Shown here: in pieces, positions 15,607 through 22,613 of the stretch | How positions within the stretch are numbered: position 1 is the first letter of the stretch | Layout of the letters: each line of letters begins with the position of its first letter | From: a virus | Strand: one strand, 5' to 3' | Length of the DNA: 22,787 nucleotides | Virus record (IMG/VR): IMGVR_UViG_3300035698_025451 | Coordinates: 1-22,787 of that record | Translations under genes and position numbers: made by a program | Notes under the pieces: model-generated | What the model saw: only the letters and a program-made list of their open reading frames with translations | The model's database searches: none | What the model was told of the DNA's origin: nothing

Positions 15607-16674
15607 TTATTTTCCCTCCTTTTTACTATTTTCTTTCTTTTCATATAAAATTATATCACAGTCTCTATTCTCATCTGTTTTTTTATTCTCTTCGTTTTCA
15701 TCATCATTATCTTCCACTTCTTTCGTTAAATCAGAATTTTCCAAATGCGAATATCCTTTTGATATTAATTCGTCTCCAATCCTTTCATGATATCCCCTGA
15801 TATCTTCTTGGTTAAGGCTTTTACCAAAAACATCAAGAATTTCTACTCCATTTTCCATGGCACCCCATACTTCATGAATTAAAGCGTGCTCATATAATAA
15901 ATCCTCAGAAGCTTTTAATGTAATATCTTCCTCGGTATTTAATTTTACTTGTATAACAGGATTATCTTTGTCAGCAATAAATTTTGGGGATCCTTTTTTA
16001 AACATCTGAAACCCCCTGGGCTTTCTATATTTTAATGGCTCTTTAAAACGAATATATGACCATATGTAATAAACATATAATGTTTCCGCTTTTGGCCACC
16101 ATCTTTGTCGTTCATCATCCGATATATGATGAAGCCATTCATATTCTTTAAACTGACTTAATCCAAGTTCCCTTGGTTCATCATCTATTATATAAATTCC
16201 ATATACCCTATCTGAACATAACCAAAGAAGTTCCTCGGTATGTTTCTTTAATTTAACCGACTTAACCATAACATGGGATGTTCTTCCCCAAATATTTTCC
16301 GCATATGGAGGAGATAAATATAACATCCAGTTAGGCGGTGCATCCTCAAATCGTTCTGACAACCAACCCTTTAAAATATCTTCCGATTTTTCCTCCATCG
16401 TTTCTACGTCTTTTTTATGTTCTTTTATCCATGCTCTTGCTCTAGCAACTGTCCATTTGTCCTTTTCAAAAAGATAACTTTGAACTACCATACTTCCTTC
16501 TTTTTCTGCTGAGGACTTTTTTAATTTCCCCATTATCGCTTTTATGCCTTTTTTGGCAGAAATGGTTACTGTTCTAAAAGTTCCTTTCTTAAATAATTTT
16601 GGGTCTTTCATTCTAAATCTAATATAATTTTCAGTTATATCGGGAGAAGGTTTAAGTATGTCCTGCTCGTTCAT
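15607..16674 (-). CDS. Head-module protein of uncertain role between portal and protease
   Basis: 355 residues; ATG with AAGGAGG five bases upstream, located inside the 37-residue ORF before it. Residues ~18-90 contain a block I recall from other phage head-module proteins ('GTFRTVTISAKKGIKAIMGK' and 'VVQSYLFEKDKWTVARARAW'). Residues ~110-225 form a separate Trp/Tyr-rich domain ('NWMLYLSPPYAENIWGRTSH', 'LLWLCSDRVYGIYIID', 'RQRWWPKAETLYVYYIW') that looks like a compact beta fold, possibly nucleic-acid related, but I cannot place it. The C-terminal ~50 residues are acidic and Asn/Lys-rich. It ends one base before the protease start. It could be a minor capsid or internal head protein, or a putative protease relative (XkdF-like by position). 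Confidence 0.6.
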   Translation of the reverse strand: MNEQDILKPSPDITENYIRFRMKDPKLFKKGTFRTVTISAKKGIKAIMGKLKKSSAEKEGSMVVQSYLFEKDKWTVARARAWIKEHKKDVETMEEKSEDILKGWLSERFEDAPPNWMLYLSPPYAENIWGRTSHVMVKSVKLKKHTEELLWLCSDRVYGIYIIDDEPRELGLSQFKEYEWLHHISDDERQRWWPKAETLYVYYIWSYIRFKEPLKYRKPRGFQMFKKGSPKFIADKDNPVIQVKLNTEEDITLKASEDLLYEHALIHEVWGAMENGVEILDVFGKSLNQEDIRGYHERIGDELISKGYSHLENSDLTKEVEDNDDENEENKKTDENRDCDIILYEKKENSKKEGK

Positions 16675-16784
16675 AAAATCCTCCTTAAGGAATTGTAAGA
16701 TAATACTATTAATAATCTACTCAATTCACATAAGTATTGCCAATCAAGTGCGGCCATTACTACAATAAGTTCTGATATCTCCAT
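16671..16784 (-). CDS. 37-residue ORF with strong ribosome-binding site
   Basis: ATG at 16784 preceded by AAAAGGAGG five bases upstream. Its TGA stop overlaps the ATG of the next gene (ATGA), and the Shine-Dalgarno of that gene is encoded in its last codons. The peptide begins MEISELIVVMAALDWQ and continues Leu-rich, ending in SLRRIL; it is probably one amphipathic helix. It may be a true small protein or mainly a device that couples translation into the 355-residue gene. Unrecognised. Confidence 0.55.
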   Translation of the reverse strand: MEISELIVVMAALDWQYLCELSRLLIVLSYNSLRRIL

Positions 16785-16796
16785 TACTTCCTCCTT

Positions 16797-16859
16797 TTAT
16801 ACTACTGCAATTAATAGAACAACCACTTGAAATAATACTATAAATACCATCTTAATCAT
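16797..16859 (-). CDS. 20-residue hydrophobic ORF overlapping the portal stop
   Basis: An ATG at 16859 overlaps the end of the portal gene (stop at 16852-16854) and runs for 20 codons of nearly pure Val/Ile/Leu/Phe, followed by TAA. It would be a single membrane-spanning peptide. The upstream site is only GAAGAA, so initiation would depend on the terminating portal ribosomes. Evidence for translation is thin; it is recorded because position and composition are suggestive. Confidence 0.3.
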   Translation of the reverse strand: MIKMVFIVLFQVVVLLIAVV

Positions 16860-18306
16860 TTTCTTCATTATTCGATCCCAGTTTTTGCTTTTTCTTTTTT
16901 TTCTTTATTTTCTGATTAGTAATTACCCCTATTTCCTCTTTCTTCTTCTTTTTACCCGTTTCCTCTGGTAACGTCGCTAATCCAGCATTTGAGAACGGAA
17001 TTATTGGTCTATCACCCCATTCAACACGATGTAGTCCCCTTGTTGCTCTAACTTCATTAACCGTCCTTATTTGGTTTTTAAGGTCCCGTTCGTCCTGTTC
17101 AACAACAAACGCCGCATCTAATGAATCAACGGGATTAAAGTTAAATGTTAATTTTATACCAGGAAATAAGTTTTTAATAATTTTTCTATTTATTCTCGAT
17201 TCTGCAATTTGTTGTAACGGTTTTACCGCTAAAGTCTTAAATAACGCAATTTGCTGTTCAGGAGAATTTCCCTGTGTTTCAACCATCCCTGCTATAAAAG
17301 GCATAACCCCATATTGTGTCACAATTTCTGTTTTAATGTTCTTTGAATAATCTTGGAATTCCTCGTCATTTGTTAATGATATCGGAGTAACCTTTACCCC
17401 GCCACCTGTAACAAGATTCTTATGAGGATTACCTTTTAAATCTTTTTCAGCTTTAGTAATAAATGCTTTTACATCTTCTTCTTTTGCATTTGGTCCTAAA
17501 TCTATGTGAAGTCTTGGAGTAGCATTATTTTCAAAGAATTTAGCATTATACACTGTTGCATATATATACGCTGCTATAATATTCTTTAGTGTTGCTCCTG
17601 GGGCCAACCCATAATTTTCATCAAGCGGTGAAGATAGTTTATAGTGTATTACTTCTTCTGGAGAAAATATAATTTCTTTGGTCCCTACCTTTTGTGTATA
17701 TCCCTCAACTTTTCCTTTTGCGTCAACATTTATCTTAATCGTTTGAGGATTAAGTCTATATAATTCATATGGAAATGCTATTTTGTATGGATCAAATCGT
17801 CTGTCGTTAATTTGATTTCTAAATTTAATAAACGATATCTCGTCTGTAACAATTTCTTGATATGCATCCCCATATGTTAATAGATCTAAAAACACATCCC
17901 TTAACAGGTCTTTAAATTCATCATCGGCATTTGGTTCGTCAAAAAATCTATGCAGAATTAATACATGCCTGTCATTAATTTCCTCGCCTCGCCATGGAAT
18001 AAAGTGATATCCTCCAACTGTTGATGCTTTAGCAATTATGTCTATCGCTTTTCTAGATGGAGTTGAATTCTCATAATACTTTCTAAGCAAAAAGTTTTTA
18101 GACACATCACGAGATTTTTCTCCAGGACCACTTAAATCAAGAGAACCTACCGTTGGGGCATAACTCTTTTTTATGTCCTGAGCACCCATCCCGGATTTCA
18201 TTCCACTAACTTCTTTGACAATGGCTTTTATCTGTGTTTTCGTAATTCCAGTAGATCTTCTTTTCGTTTTTCGTTTCTTTGTTACTGTTTTTTTCGTTTC
18301 TTCCAT
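16852..18306 (-). CDS. Portal protein
   Basis: 484 residues; ATG with GGAGG four bases upstream. Follows the large terminase by 15 bases. The core resembles HK97/SPP1-type portals: 'STPSRKAIDIIAKASTVGGYHF', 'LLTYGDAYQEIVTDE', 'ELYRLNPQTIKINVDAKG', 'IIFSPEEVIHYKLSSP', 'YGLAPGATLKNIIAAY', then the crown-side region 'TVNEVRATRGLHRVEWGDRPI'. Both ends are Lys-rich ('KKTVTKKRKTKRR' and 'KKKKKKQKLG'). It would form the dodecameric ring at one capsid vertex through which DNA is packaged and ejected. Confidence 0.9.
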   Translation of the reverse strand: MEETKKTVTKKRKTKRRSTGITKTQIKAIVKEVSGMKSGMGAQDIKKSYAPTVGSLDLSGPGEKSRDVSKNFLLRKYYENSTPSRKAIDIIAKASTVGGYHFIPWRGEEINDRHVLILHRFFDEPNADDEFKDLLRDVFLDLLTYGDAYQEIVTDEISFIKFRNQINDRRFDPYKIAFPYELYRLNPQTIKINVDAKGKVEGYTQKVGTKEIIFSPEEVIHYKLSSPLDENYGLAPGATLKNIIAAYIYATVYNAKFFENNATPRLHIDLGPNAKEEDVKAFITKAEKDLKGNPHKNLVTGGGVKVTPISLTNDEEFQDYSKNIKTEIVTQYGVMPFIAGMVETQGNSPEQQIALFKTLAVKPLQQIAESRINRKIIKNLFPGIKLTFNFNPVDSLDAAFVVEQDERDLKNQIRTVNEVRATRGLHRVEWGDRPIIPFSNAGLATLPEETGKKKKKEEIGVITNQKIKKKKKKQKLGSNNEEND

Positions 18307-18321
18307 TTTTCCTCCAATCCC

Positions 18322-19773
18322 TTATAATTCCACCGTTCCAAAACATGGTCTATTCCCTACGGCTTTTATTACTCTTGATGCATCTATTATCCATGGTGCT
18401 ACTGCATAAGCCCTCATCATCGCTAAATTATGATCTGGATTTTCATTATATACATAAGTACCGTCAGAAACTTTCATTTGTGTGCTTTCCTGTACTTCTA
18501 TCTCAATTTGTAAATCATTTTTTGAAAATTTAATCGTATTGTCTTCAAATCTTTCTTGTAGTTTTAATGTTGAGAAAAATTTAACTTTTTCCGTGATGTC
18601 TTTTCCCTGATCGTCTTCCGCCGTCTTTACTCTGCCACCAAAATTTACAGCTACAGGAACATATGATTTCTTTGGAAATAATCTCTCGTCACTTAAATCT
18701 AAACATATTGATCTTCCAGGACCTCCAGCATCTACCGCAACAAATCCAGCATTATAGAATTTCGCAAGTTCATTATAAAATGTAGCCTGTTTTGAATAAC
18801 TTACCTTTCTAAGAATCAATTTTTGAATTAATGTGGAAATACCATCTCTTCTGGCCCATATCCCTATTATTGACGGATCGGGGTCATATCCTGCATCCCC
18901 AGATAATTCTATTACAGAGTTAAGTGGAGGATTAACAAGTCTTAATCTTTCTATTCTCAAATCAACTTCAGGCCCTTCAAGTATTAGAGGATCATAATCT
19001 GCTACTTCAATTAAACATTTTCTCCAATGTCTTTCAGGAAATGTTAAATGGGCCATGCTTCCCCAATCAGCTCGAATCTGATTAATCCAGCCTTGAGAAT
19101 TCTCTCCCCCGTAAATTCTTCTTAATCTTGAGGCTATCTTCTCATTCCACGTAGGATCTTTCCATTTTTCTATCTTGTATTGCTTAAAATCGGGGTCCAC
19201 CGTACATTTGTAGAGATATGAATCTCTTACTCCATTAGGAACCCCAAATATCTTCATAATACAATCAGGATTAATACAACCTTGTAATTGCGTAGTTGCC
19301 GCAGGCATATATAATTGCCCTTCATCAACCCATAAAAAGTCAACATGGAGCCCTAATAATGTCTGGCCTCCGCTGGTACCCGCTATCCTGCCATGTAACT
19401 TGAACCCATTCCTAAATTGAATAAAATATTCCGGGGATCTAATAACTCTATTTGCCGATTTTCTTAATAAGACACTTCCATACATCCTCTGTAAAATTTT
19501 CTCAAATAATGGTTTTAGATGTGGTGCGTTTGGAGCTGTTATAAGTCCCTCTTTCCCAGGATTGTGTCTGGCTGTATAAAGGACATCAGACTCTATCAGA
19601 ATTGATTTCCCAACTCCACGAGCTGAGGCACAACAAATATGTTCTTTATCTTCAAGAAGCATATCTTCTTGATACGACCTTGCTGGCCAAGGAAATAAAT
19701 AAGCAAAAAAGTCTACTGGGTTAAAATAACTCTCTCCAAGTATCTTTTCCCCTTCAAATACTTTAAGTGCCAT
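18322..19773 (-). CDS. terL: Terminase large subunit
   Basis: 483 residues; ATG with AAGGAG upstream, overlapping the end of the small subunit gene by 11 bases. N-terminal packaging ATPase: Walker A 'SARGVGKS' at 50-57, Walker B 'FLWVDEG' at 146-152 with Asp150/Glu151, and a coupling segment 'FGVPNGVRDS' at 176-185. C-terminal RNase H-like nuclease: Asp293 in 'LSGDAGYDPDPS', Asp348 in 'VAVDAGGPG', and a probable third acid in 'NPDHNLAMM'. All expected motifs are present and the length is normal, so it should be functional. It cuts concatemeric DNA and pumps it through the portal. Confidence 0.96.
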   Translation of the reverse strand: MALKVFEGEKILGESYFNPVDFFAYLFPWPARSYQEDMLLEDKEHICCASARGVGKSILIESDVLYTARHNPGKEGLITAPNAPHLKPLFEKILQRMYGSVLLRKSANRVIRSPEYFIQFRNGFKLHGRIAGTSGGQTLLGLHVDFLWVDEGQLYMPAATTQLQGCINPDCIMKIFGVPNGVRDSYLYKCTVDPDFKQYKIEKWKDPTWNEKIASRLRRIYGGENSQGWINQIRADWGSMAHLTFPERHWRKCLIEVADYDPLILEGPEVDLRIERLRLVNPPLNSVIELSGDAGYDPDPSIIGIWARRDGISTLIQKLILRKVSYSKQATFYNELAKFYNAGFVAVDAGGPGRSICLDLSDERLFPKKSYVPVAVNFGGRVKTAEDDQGKDITEKVKFFSTLKLQERFEDNTIKFSKNDLQIEIEVQESTQMKVSDGTYVYNENPDHNLAMMRAYAVAPWIIDASRVIKAVGNRPCFGTVEL

Positions 19774-20512
19774 TTGTTTCTCCTTCTATCGGAGTAACAC
19801 TTACCAGGGCACTTATATTCTCGGCTTTCTTGATTTTTTCCCAATCGGGATTTTCCCGGGTTTCTACGTTTTTGGATCCACAATGCTTACATTTCCAAAC
19901 AAATCTGTCCATATTATCTGACCGATACTTTTTAAACCGTGCAATTACTTTTTCAATTGCCCCTTCTACGGTTTCATCTTCAGTTCGGTCAATTCGTTGG
20001 TCTCTTGTGATCCCAAGATTTTGCTGAACCTTAACCATCGCATCACTTATATTTATCAGACTTTTTATGAGTCTTGGTTCGTTCTTCCATAAACTCATTT
20101 TTTCCAATCGTTTTGCTTCTATTGTAAGTTGGAGGAATATTTTGAGAAGATCAAGTTCTGCCCCACTAAAATCGTAATTTTTGAGCAACTGATCTCTCCG
20201 TCCCTCGTAAAATAATTTTTCTTGTTCTGAAACTACTGGAAATACATCCCCGCCAGGTGCGTCTACATAACCAAATATTCCTTCTTCTAAATCTACTTTT
20301 TTCTTAACTAGTTTCTTTTTACCCTTTGGTGCGGCCACAACTTTTTTTAGGTTTTCAGCTTTTTTAGCCTTTCCGCAGGTTTTACAATATTTGTTTGGGG
20401 GCCTTCCGGGTTTTCGTTTAATTTTGAATTCTTCACATTCCAAACATTTGAATCGCCCAGCCCCATCTTTCTCTCTTTCCATACCACCAATTGTAACCTT
20501 AAAATTATCCAT
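19763..20512 (-). CDS. Probable terminase small subunit with zinc ribbons and AT-hook-like motif
   Basis: 249 residues from ATG at 20512. This is preferred to GTG at 20518, because AGGAG overlaps that GTG and is correctly spaced (5-6 bases) for the ATG. N-terminal four-cysteine zinc ribbon (C23/C26 and C43/C46) encloses an AT-hook-like 'KRKPGRPP'. Next is a Lys-rich linker, a helical centre ('ELDLLKIFLQLTIEAKRLEK', 'LINISDAMVKVQQNLG'), and a C-terminal CxxC (C208/C211, 'WKCKHCGSKN'). It lies directly before terL and overlaps it, which is the main ground for the name. It would recognise the packaging site. It is larger and richer in zinc motifs than typical small terminases. Confidence 0.72.
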   Translation of the reverse strand: MDNFKVTIGGMEREKDGAGRFKCLECEEFKIKRKPGRPPNKYCKTCGKAKKAENLKKVVAAPKGKKKLVKKKVDLEEGIFGYVDAPGGDVFPVVSEQEKLFYEGRRDQLLKNYDFSGAELDLLKIFLQLTIEAKRLEKMSLWKNEPRLIKSLINISDAMVKVQQNLGITRDQRIDRTEDETVEGAIEKVIARFKKYRSDNMDRFVWKCKHCGSKNVETRENPDWEKIKKAENISALVSVTPIEGETNGT

Positions 20513-20518
20513 TTCCAC

Positions 20519-20815
20519 TCCTGTGCTTCTCCCAGTATTATATTTTAACTTACTTAACTCATGTGTTTGAGGTAGGGAAAGGGTATAGGAAAAATTTAGT
20601 TTTAGTTCTTAGTAACGCTCTCGGTCCTTACACAGCACTGCCGTTCAAAACCAAAAGATATCCACGGAACCTTACTCCTACTTCGGCAATTGTAACCTTT
20701 TTCAGAGCGTAATACACGTTATGTCAAACTACACACAACTTGTCATGCTGTTTCCAGCTTTCTAATTATCGGTAATCCTATTATAGTCCCATACGGTAAG
20801 TCTTATATACATCAG
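20519..20815. other. Non-coding stretch between small terminase and tRNA
   Basis: No ORF longer than about 17 codons fits a ribosome-binding site on either strand. A perfect minus-strand TATAAT at 20537-20542 lacks a -35 element, and a perfect minus-strand TTGACA at 20722-20727 lacks a good -10. The packaging (cos/pac) site often lies near the terminase genes and could be here, but I see no diagnostic pattern. Confidence 0.5.
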
Positions 20816-20888
20816 TGGAAGAAACAGAACTCGAATCTGCAACCCCCTGCTTGCAAGGCAGGTACTCTCCCAATTGAGCTACTCCCCC
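20816..20888 (-). tRNA. tRNA-Ala, anticodon UGC
   Basis: 73 bases that fold into a complete cloverleaf: acceptor GGGGGAG with TTCTTCC, D-arm GCTC/GAGT, anticodon stem CCTGC/GCAGG with loop CTTGCAA (anticodon TGC), five-base variable loop GGGTT, T-arm GCAGA/TCTGT with loop TTCGAGT, and discriminator A73. The G3-U70 pair that identifies alanine tRNA is present. CCA is not encoded, so the host must add it. It is transcribed in the same direction as the virion operon. Confidence 0.95.
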
Positions 20889-20905
20889 ACTCATGTATAC
20901 TCTTA

Positions 20906-20936
20906 ACTATACAATCCTTTGTAAATTTTAATACAA
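20906..20936 (-). promoter_or_regulatory. Weak candidate promoter for the tRNA
   Basis: On the minus strand TTGTAT (20931-20936) and TATAGT (20906-20911) are separated by 19 bases, a little long, and the -10 ends about 17 bases before the tRNA. The placement is right and the match is moderate. Confidence 0.3.
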
Positions 20937-21032
20937 CTTCTTGTATCATTTCCCCTTATGCCACTACATATTGCGTATAGGTCCCTACTTATAGAGAAAC
21001 ATAATGCAATAACGTTGATAAATTTAATCACA

Positions 21033-21044
21033 TACCGACGATAT
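21033..21044 (+). repeat. 12-bp repeat TACCGACGATAT, copy 1
   Basis: Exact match to 21490-21501 and 21511-21522. This copy lies at the left side of the AT-rich repeat zone; the other two lie at its right side, so the copies bracket it. Confidence 0.8.
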
Positions 21045-21167
21045 TTTGCTTTATAAAATTCCAAAAAAACTTAGGGGCAATTTAGAAGATTTTGGCTGAA
21101 CAATATATATTACTTGATTTCAAAATTTTTTATTTTAGGATCCCAAACAATCAAAATTTCAAATATA

Positions 21168-21182
21168 ACTCTAAATTAGAGT
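21168..21182. repeat. Palindrome ACTCTAA-A-TTAGAGT
   Basis: Perfect 7-base arms around one base. Related CTCTAAT/GTCTAAT sequences recur at 21196-21204, 21338-21346 and 21363-21370, so it belongs to the repeat family of this zone. Confidence 0.7.
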
Positions 21183-21189
21183 ACTTCTT

Positions 21190-21204
21190 TAGATAGAGTC
21201 TAAT
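21190..21204 (+). repeat. 15-bp direct repeat (14/15 match with 21332-21346)
   Basis: TAGATAGAGTCTAAT here against TAGATAGGGTCTAAT at 21332-21346, 142 bases apart, both inside the AT-rich zone. Confidence 0.65.
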
Positions 21205-21403
21205 TTATAATATTAAGTCTTGTCTTTAAGTAAAAGATCTTGACTTATAAAAGCTTTAATTTAATAAAGACTTTGATCTTAATAACTGCTTCTATCTTAA
21301 AGGCAGGTCTTTATTTTTATGTCTTCTACTATAGATAGGGTCTAATATAACATATAAAGGGTGACTCTAATAAAATAAAAGCCTTTGTTAACATGAAGCT
21401 TCT

Positions 21404-21454
21404 ATTTAATAAAAGCTTTAATATAATAAAAGCTTTAATATAATAAAAGCTTTA
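21404..21454 (+). repeat. Three tandem 17-bp iteron-like repeats
   Basis: Units at 21404-21420, 21421-21437 and 21438-21454. Units 2 and 3 are identical (ATATAATAAAAGCTTTA) and unit 1 differs by one base. Each contains TAAAAGCTTTA, itself nearly palindromic. Diverged relatives occur upstream (e.g. 21247-21259 and 21371-21387). The setting, AT-rich and non-coding, is that of a replication origin with iterons. Confidence 0.85.
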
Positions 21455-21489
21455 TTGTAGTCGAAAATGTCGCAAATTCTATCTAGTTT

Positions 21490-21522
21490 TACCGACGATA
21501 TGTTTCGTTCTACCGACGATAT
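21490..21522 (+). repeat. Two copies of TACCGACGATAT spaced 21 bp
   Basis: Copies at 21490-21501 and 21511-21522 start 21 bases apart, two turns of the helix, so a protein pair would sit on the same face. A third copy is at 21033-21044. They are GC-richer than their surroundings. Confidence 0.8.
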
Positions 21523-21663
21523 ATTAACCTCTTGTTTCTTGCTACCTTGCCTGCTTTTGGCTCTATCTGCCTCATATCTCCCCCCAAAAAATCCGCTACC
21601 AAAAAGCCTTGTTATACATAAGCAGTAAGCCTTGGCCTTGATAGATTAAAAGTCTTATCCCCT

Positions 21664-21734
21664 ATCGGGTATAAATAGCCCTTAATCCTCTCTTCGGCCC
21701 TTCAATATGAGCATATTATATCAGATCGGGTATA
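21664..21734 (+). repeat. 10-bp repeat ATCGGGTATA, two copies
   Basis: Exact copies at 21664-21673 and 21725-21734, 61 bases apart. Short, so weak evidence for function. Confidence 0.4.
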
Positions 21735-22085
21735 GCATAAACTAGGGTTGTTACAATTGCTCTGTAATGCTTGTTTTTTGCCCTTAATTAATTATTCGAG
21801 TAATGCTACCAGTTTCTAGGGAGGGGCTTAAAAACCCCACAAAACACGCCACCATAGGCATTCTGTGGCAGGTACCATCCAGTCTTCCCAAATATAAATA
21901 TGTGACCTCACTCCAGTTTGTCTAAATTCCTCATAACGTTATTGAAACCTCACTGTCTATACACACCCGAAGAAAAATAACAATGTTGCATTTTCTATTT
22001 TTTAACTCATAAACCATTTAGGTAAACTTTTTAAACAGTCTTAGCGTTTATAGTCGACAGCACGGGCTGGGAATATAATAAAAAT

Positions 22086-22357
22086 GTGACATAATTCACC
22101 TCCCCCCCCTATGTGAATTAAAGTCACAGTATCGTCGACAAAAGTGACATGTTTCAATAACATACATTATTGAAACAAGGAATGTGAAGAAATCGCACAT
22201 TTATTTATACAGAATATTTTTTTAATGAGTGTGAAATAAGTCACGTGAATTCGTATTGTGAAATAAGTCACAGTTCCGATTTTGGGGTCAGAGTTAATTG
22301 TGTCACTTCCTCGTCGACAAACGTATAGTGAATAAAAGTCACGTGTCGAGATGTCAC
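22086..22357. promoter_or_regulatory. Cluster of GTGA-N6/7-TCAC palindromes (Crp/Fnr-like operator array)
   Basis: Full palindromes at 22086-22099, 22113-22127, 22231-22244, 22258-22271 and 22328-22342, a degenerate one at 22184-22198 (right arm GCAC), and extra half-sites at 22144, 22245, 22303 and 22354. 22257-22272 reads TGTGAAATAAGTCACA, an exact fit to the CRP consensus TGTGA-N6-TCACA. The array ends about 80 bases before the -35 of the rightward promoter. It probably binds a dimeric regulator, host or phage encoded, controlling the early operon; a role in origin function is the alternative. Confidence 0.7.
22150..22177. repeat. Perfect 11-bp-arm palindrome with 6-base centre
   Basis: Arms TGTTTCAATAA and TTATTGAAACA around CATACA. 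The right arm core TTATTGAAAC also occurs alone at 21939-21948. No T-run follows, so it is more likely a protein-binding site or cruciform than a terminator. Confidence 0.75.
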
Positions 22358-22437
22358 ATTATATTCTTGGCGTAAAAAAGAAAAATAATCGACGACGACG
22401 AAGTGATGGATATGCTATTGAGATTGAAAAATACCGC

Positions 22438-22466
22438 TTGACATACTGGGATTCCTGTGGTATAAT
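22438..22466 (+). promoter_or_regulatory. Consensus sigma-70/sigma-A promoter with extended -10
   Basis: TTGACA at 22438-22443, spacer of exactly 17, TATAAT at 22461-22466, with TGG just before the -10 (extended TGn element). Transcription should start near 22473 and run rightward into the gene at the right edge. Confidence 0.9.
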
Positions 22467-22613
22467 TGATTATATAGTAATAGTAATAAAATAGAGAAGG
22501 AGAGAGGAGCAGGTTCGATGATTAGATATAATAGTCAAGACGGGAATAGAGGGGAGGTGATAAATTTAACATTGACCAGTAGCATAAAAAACTTTAATAA
22601 AAAGGAGAAGAGT

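Larger units (their letters stand above)
20912..22437. other. Non-coding control/origin region
   Basis: About 1.5 kb with no credible gene. The only ORF of note, 42 codons from 21500 on plus, has no ribosome-binding site and starts inside a repeat. The region divides into an AT-rich repeat zone (about 21120-21525), a featureless part (about 21530-22050, with small repeats and GCCAC/GTGGC arms at 21848-21869), and the palindrome/operator zone (22050-22360). Confidence 0.7.

Noticed and set aside
15605-15644. Longer start for the prohead protease at 15644
   Set aside because: It overlaps the upstream gene and has no good Shine-Dalgarno, whereas ATG 15605 has AAGGAGG at proper distance and follows the preceding stop by one base.
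20512-20518. GTG start for the small terminase at 20518
   Set aside because: The AGGAG site overlaps the GTG and is too close to serve it, but fits ATG 20512.
20537-20542. Minus-strand TATAAT just before the small terminase
   Set aside because: No -35-like sequence at 16-18 bases and no TGn element; AT-rich DNA gives such hexamers by chance.
20699-20727. Minus-strand promoter with perfect TTGACA at 20722-20727 for the virion operon
   Set aside because: The corresponding -10 position reads TGAAAA or similar (half match), with no extended -10; not convincing.
21500-21628. 42-codon plus-strand ORF in the control region
   Set aside because: Starts inside the TACCGACGATAT repeat, has no ribosome-binding site, and encodes an unremarkable Leu/Ser/Pro-rich peptide.
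21825-21840. GGGG...CCCC hairpin as a terminator
   Set aside because: Only four pairs with an 8-base loop and no T-tract on either strand.
22150-22177. CRISPR repeat or intrinsic terminator
   Set aside because: GTTTCAA...TTGAAAC ends recall CRISPR repeats, but there is one copy only and no spacers, and no T-run follows the stem.
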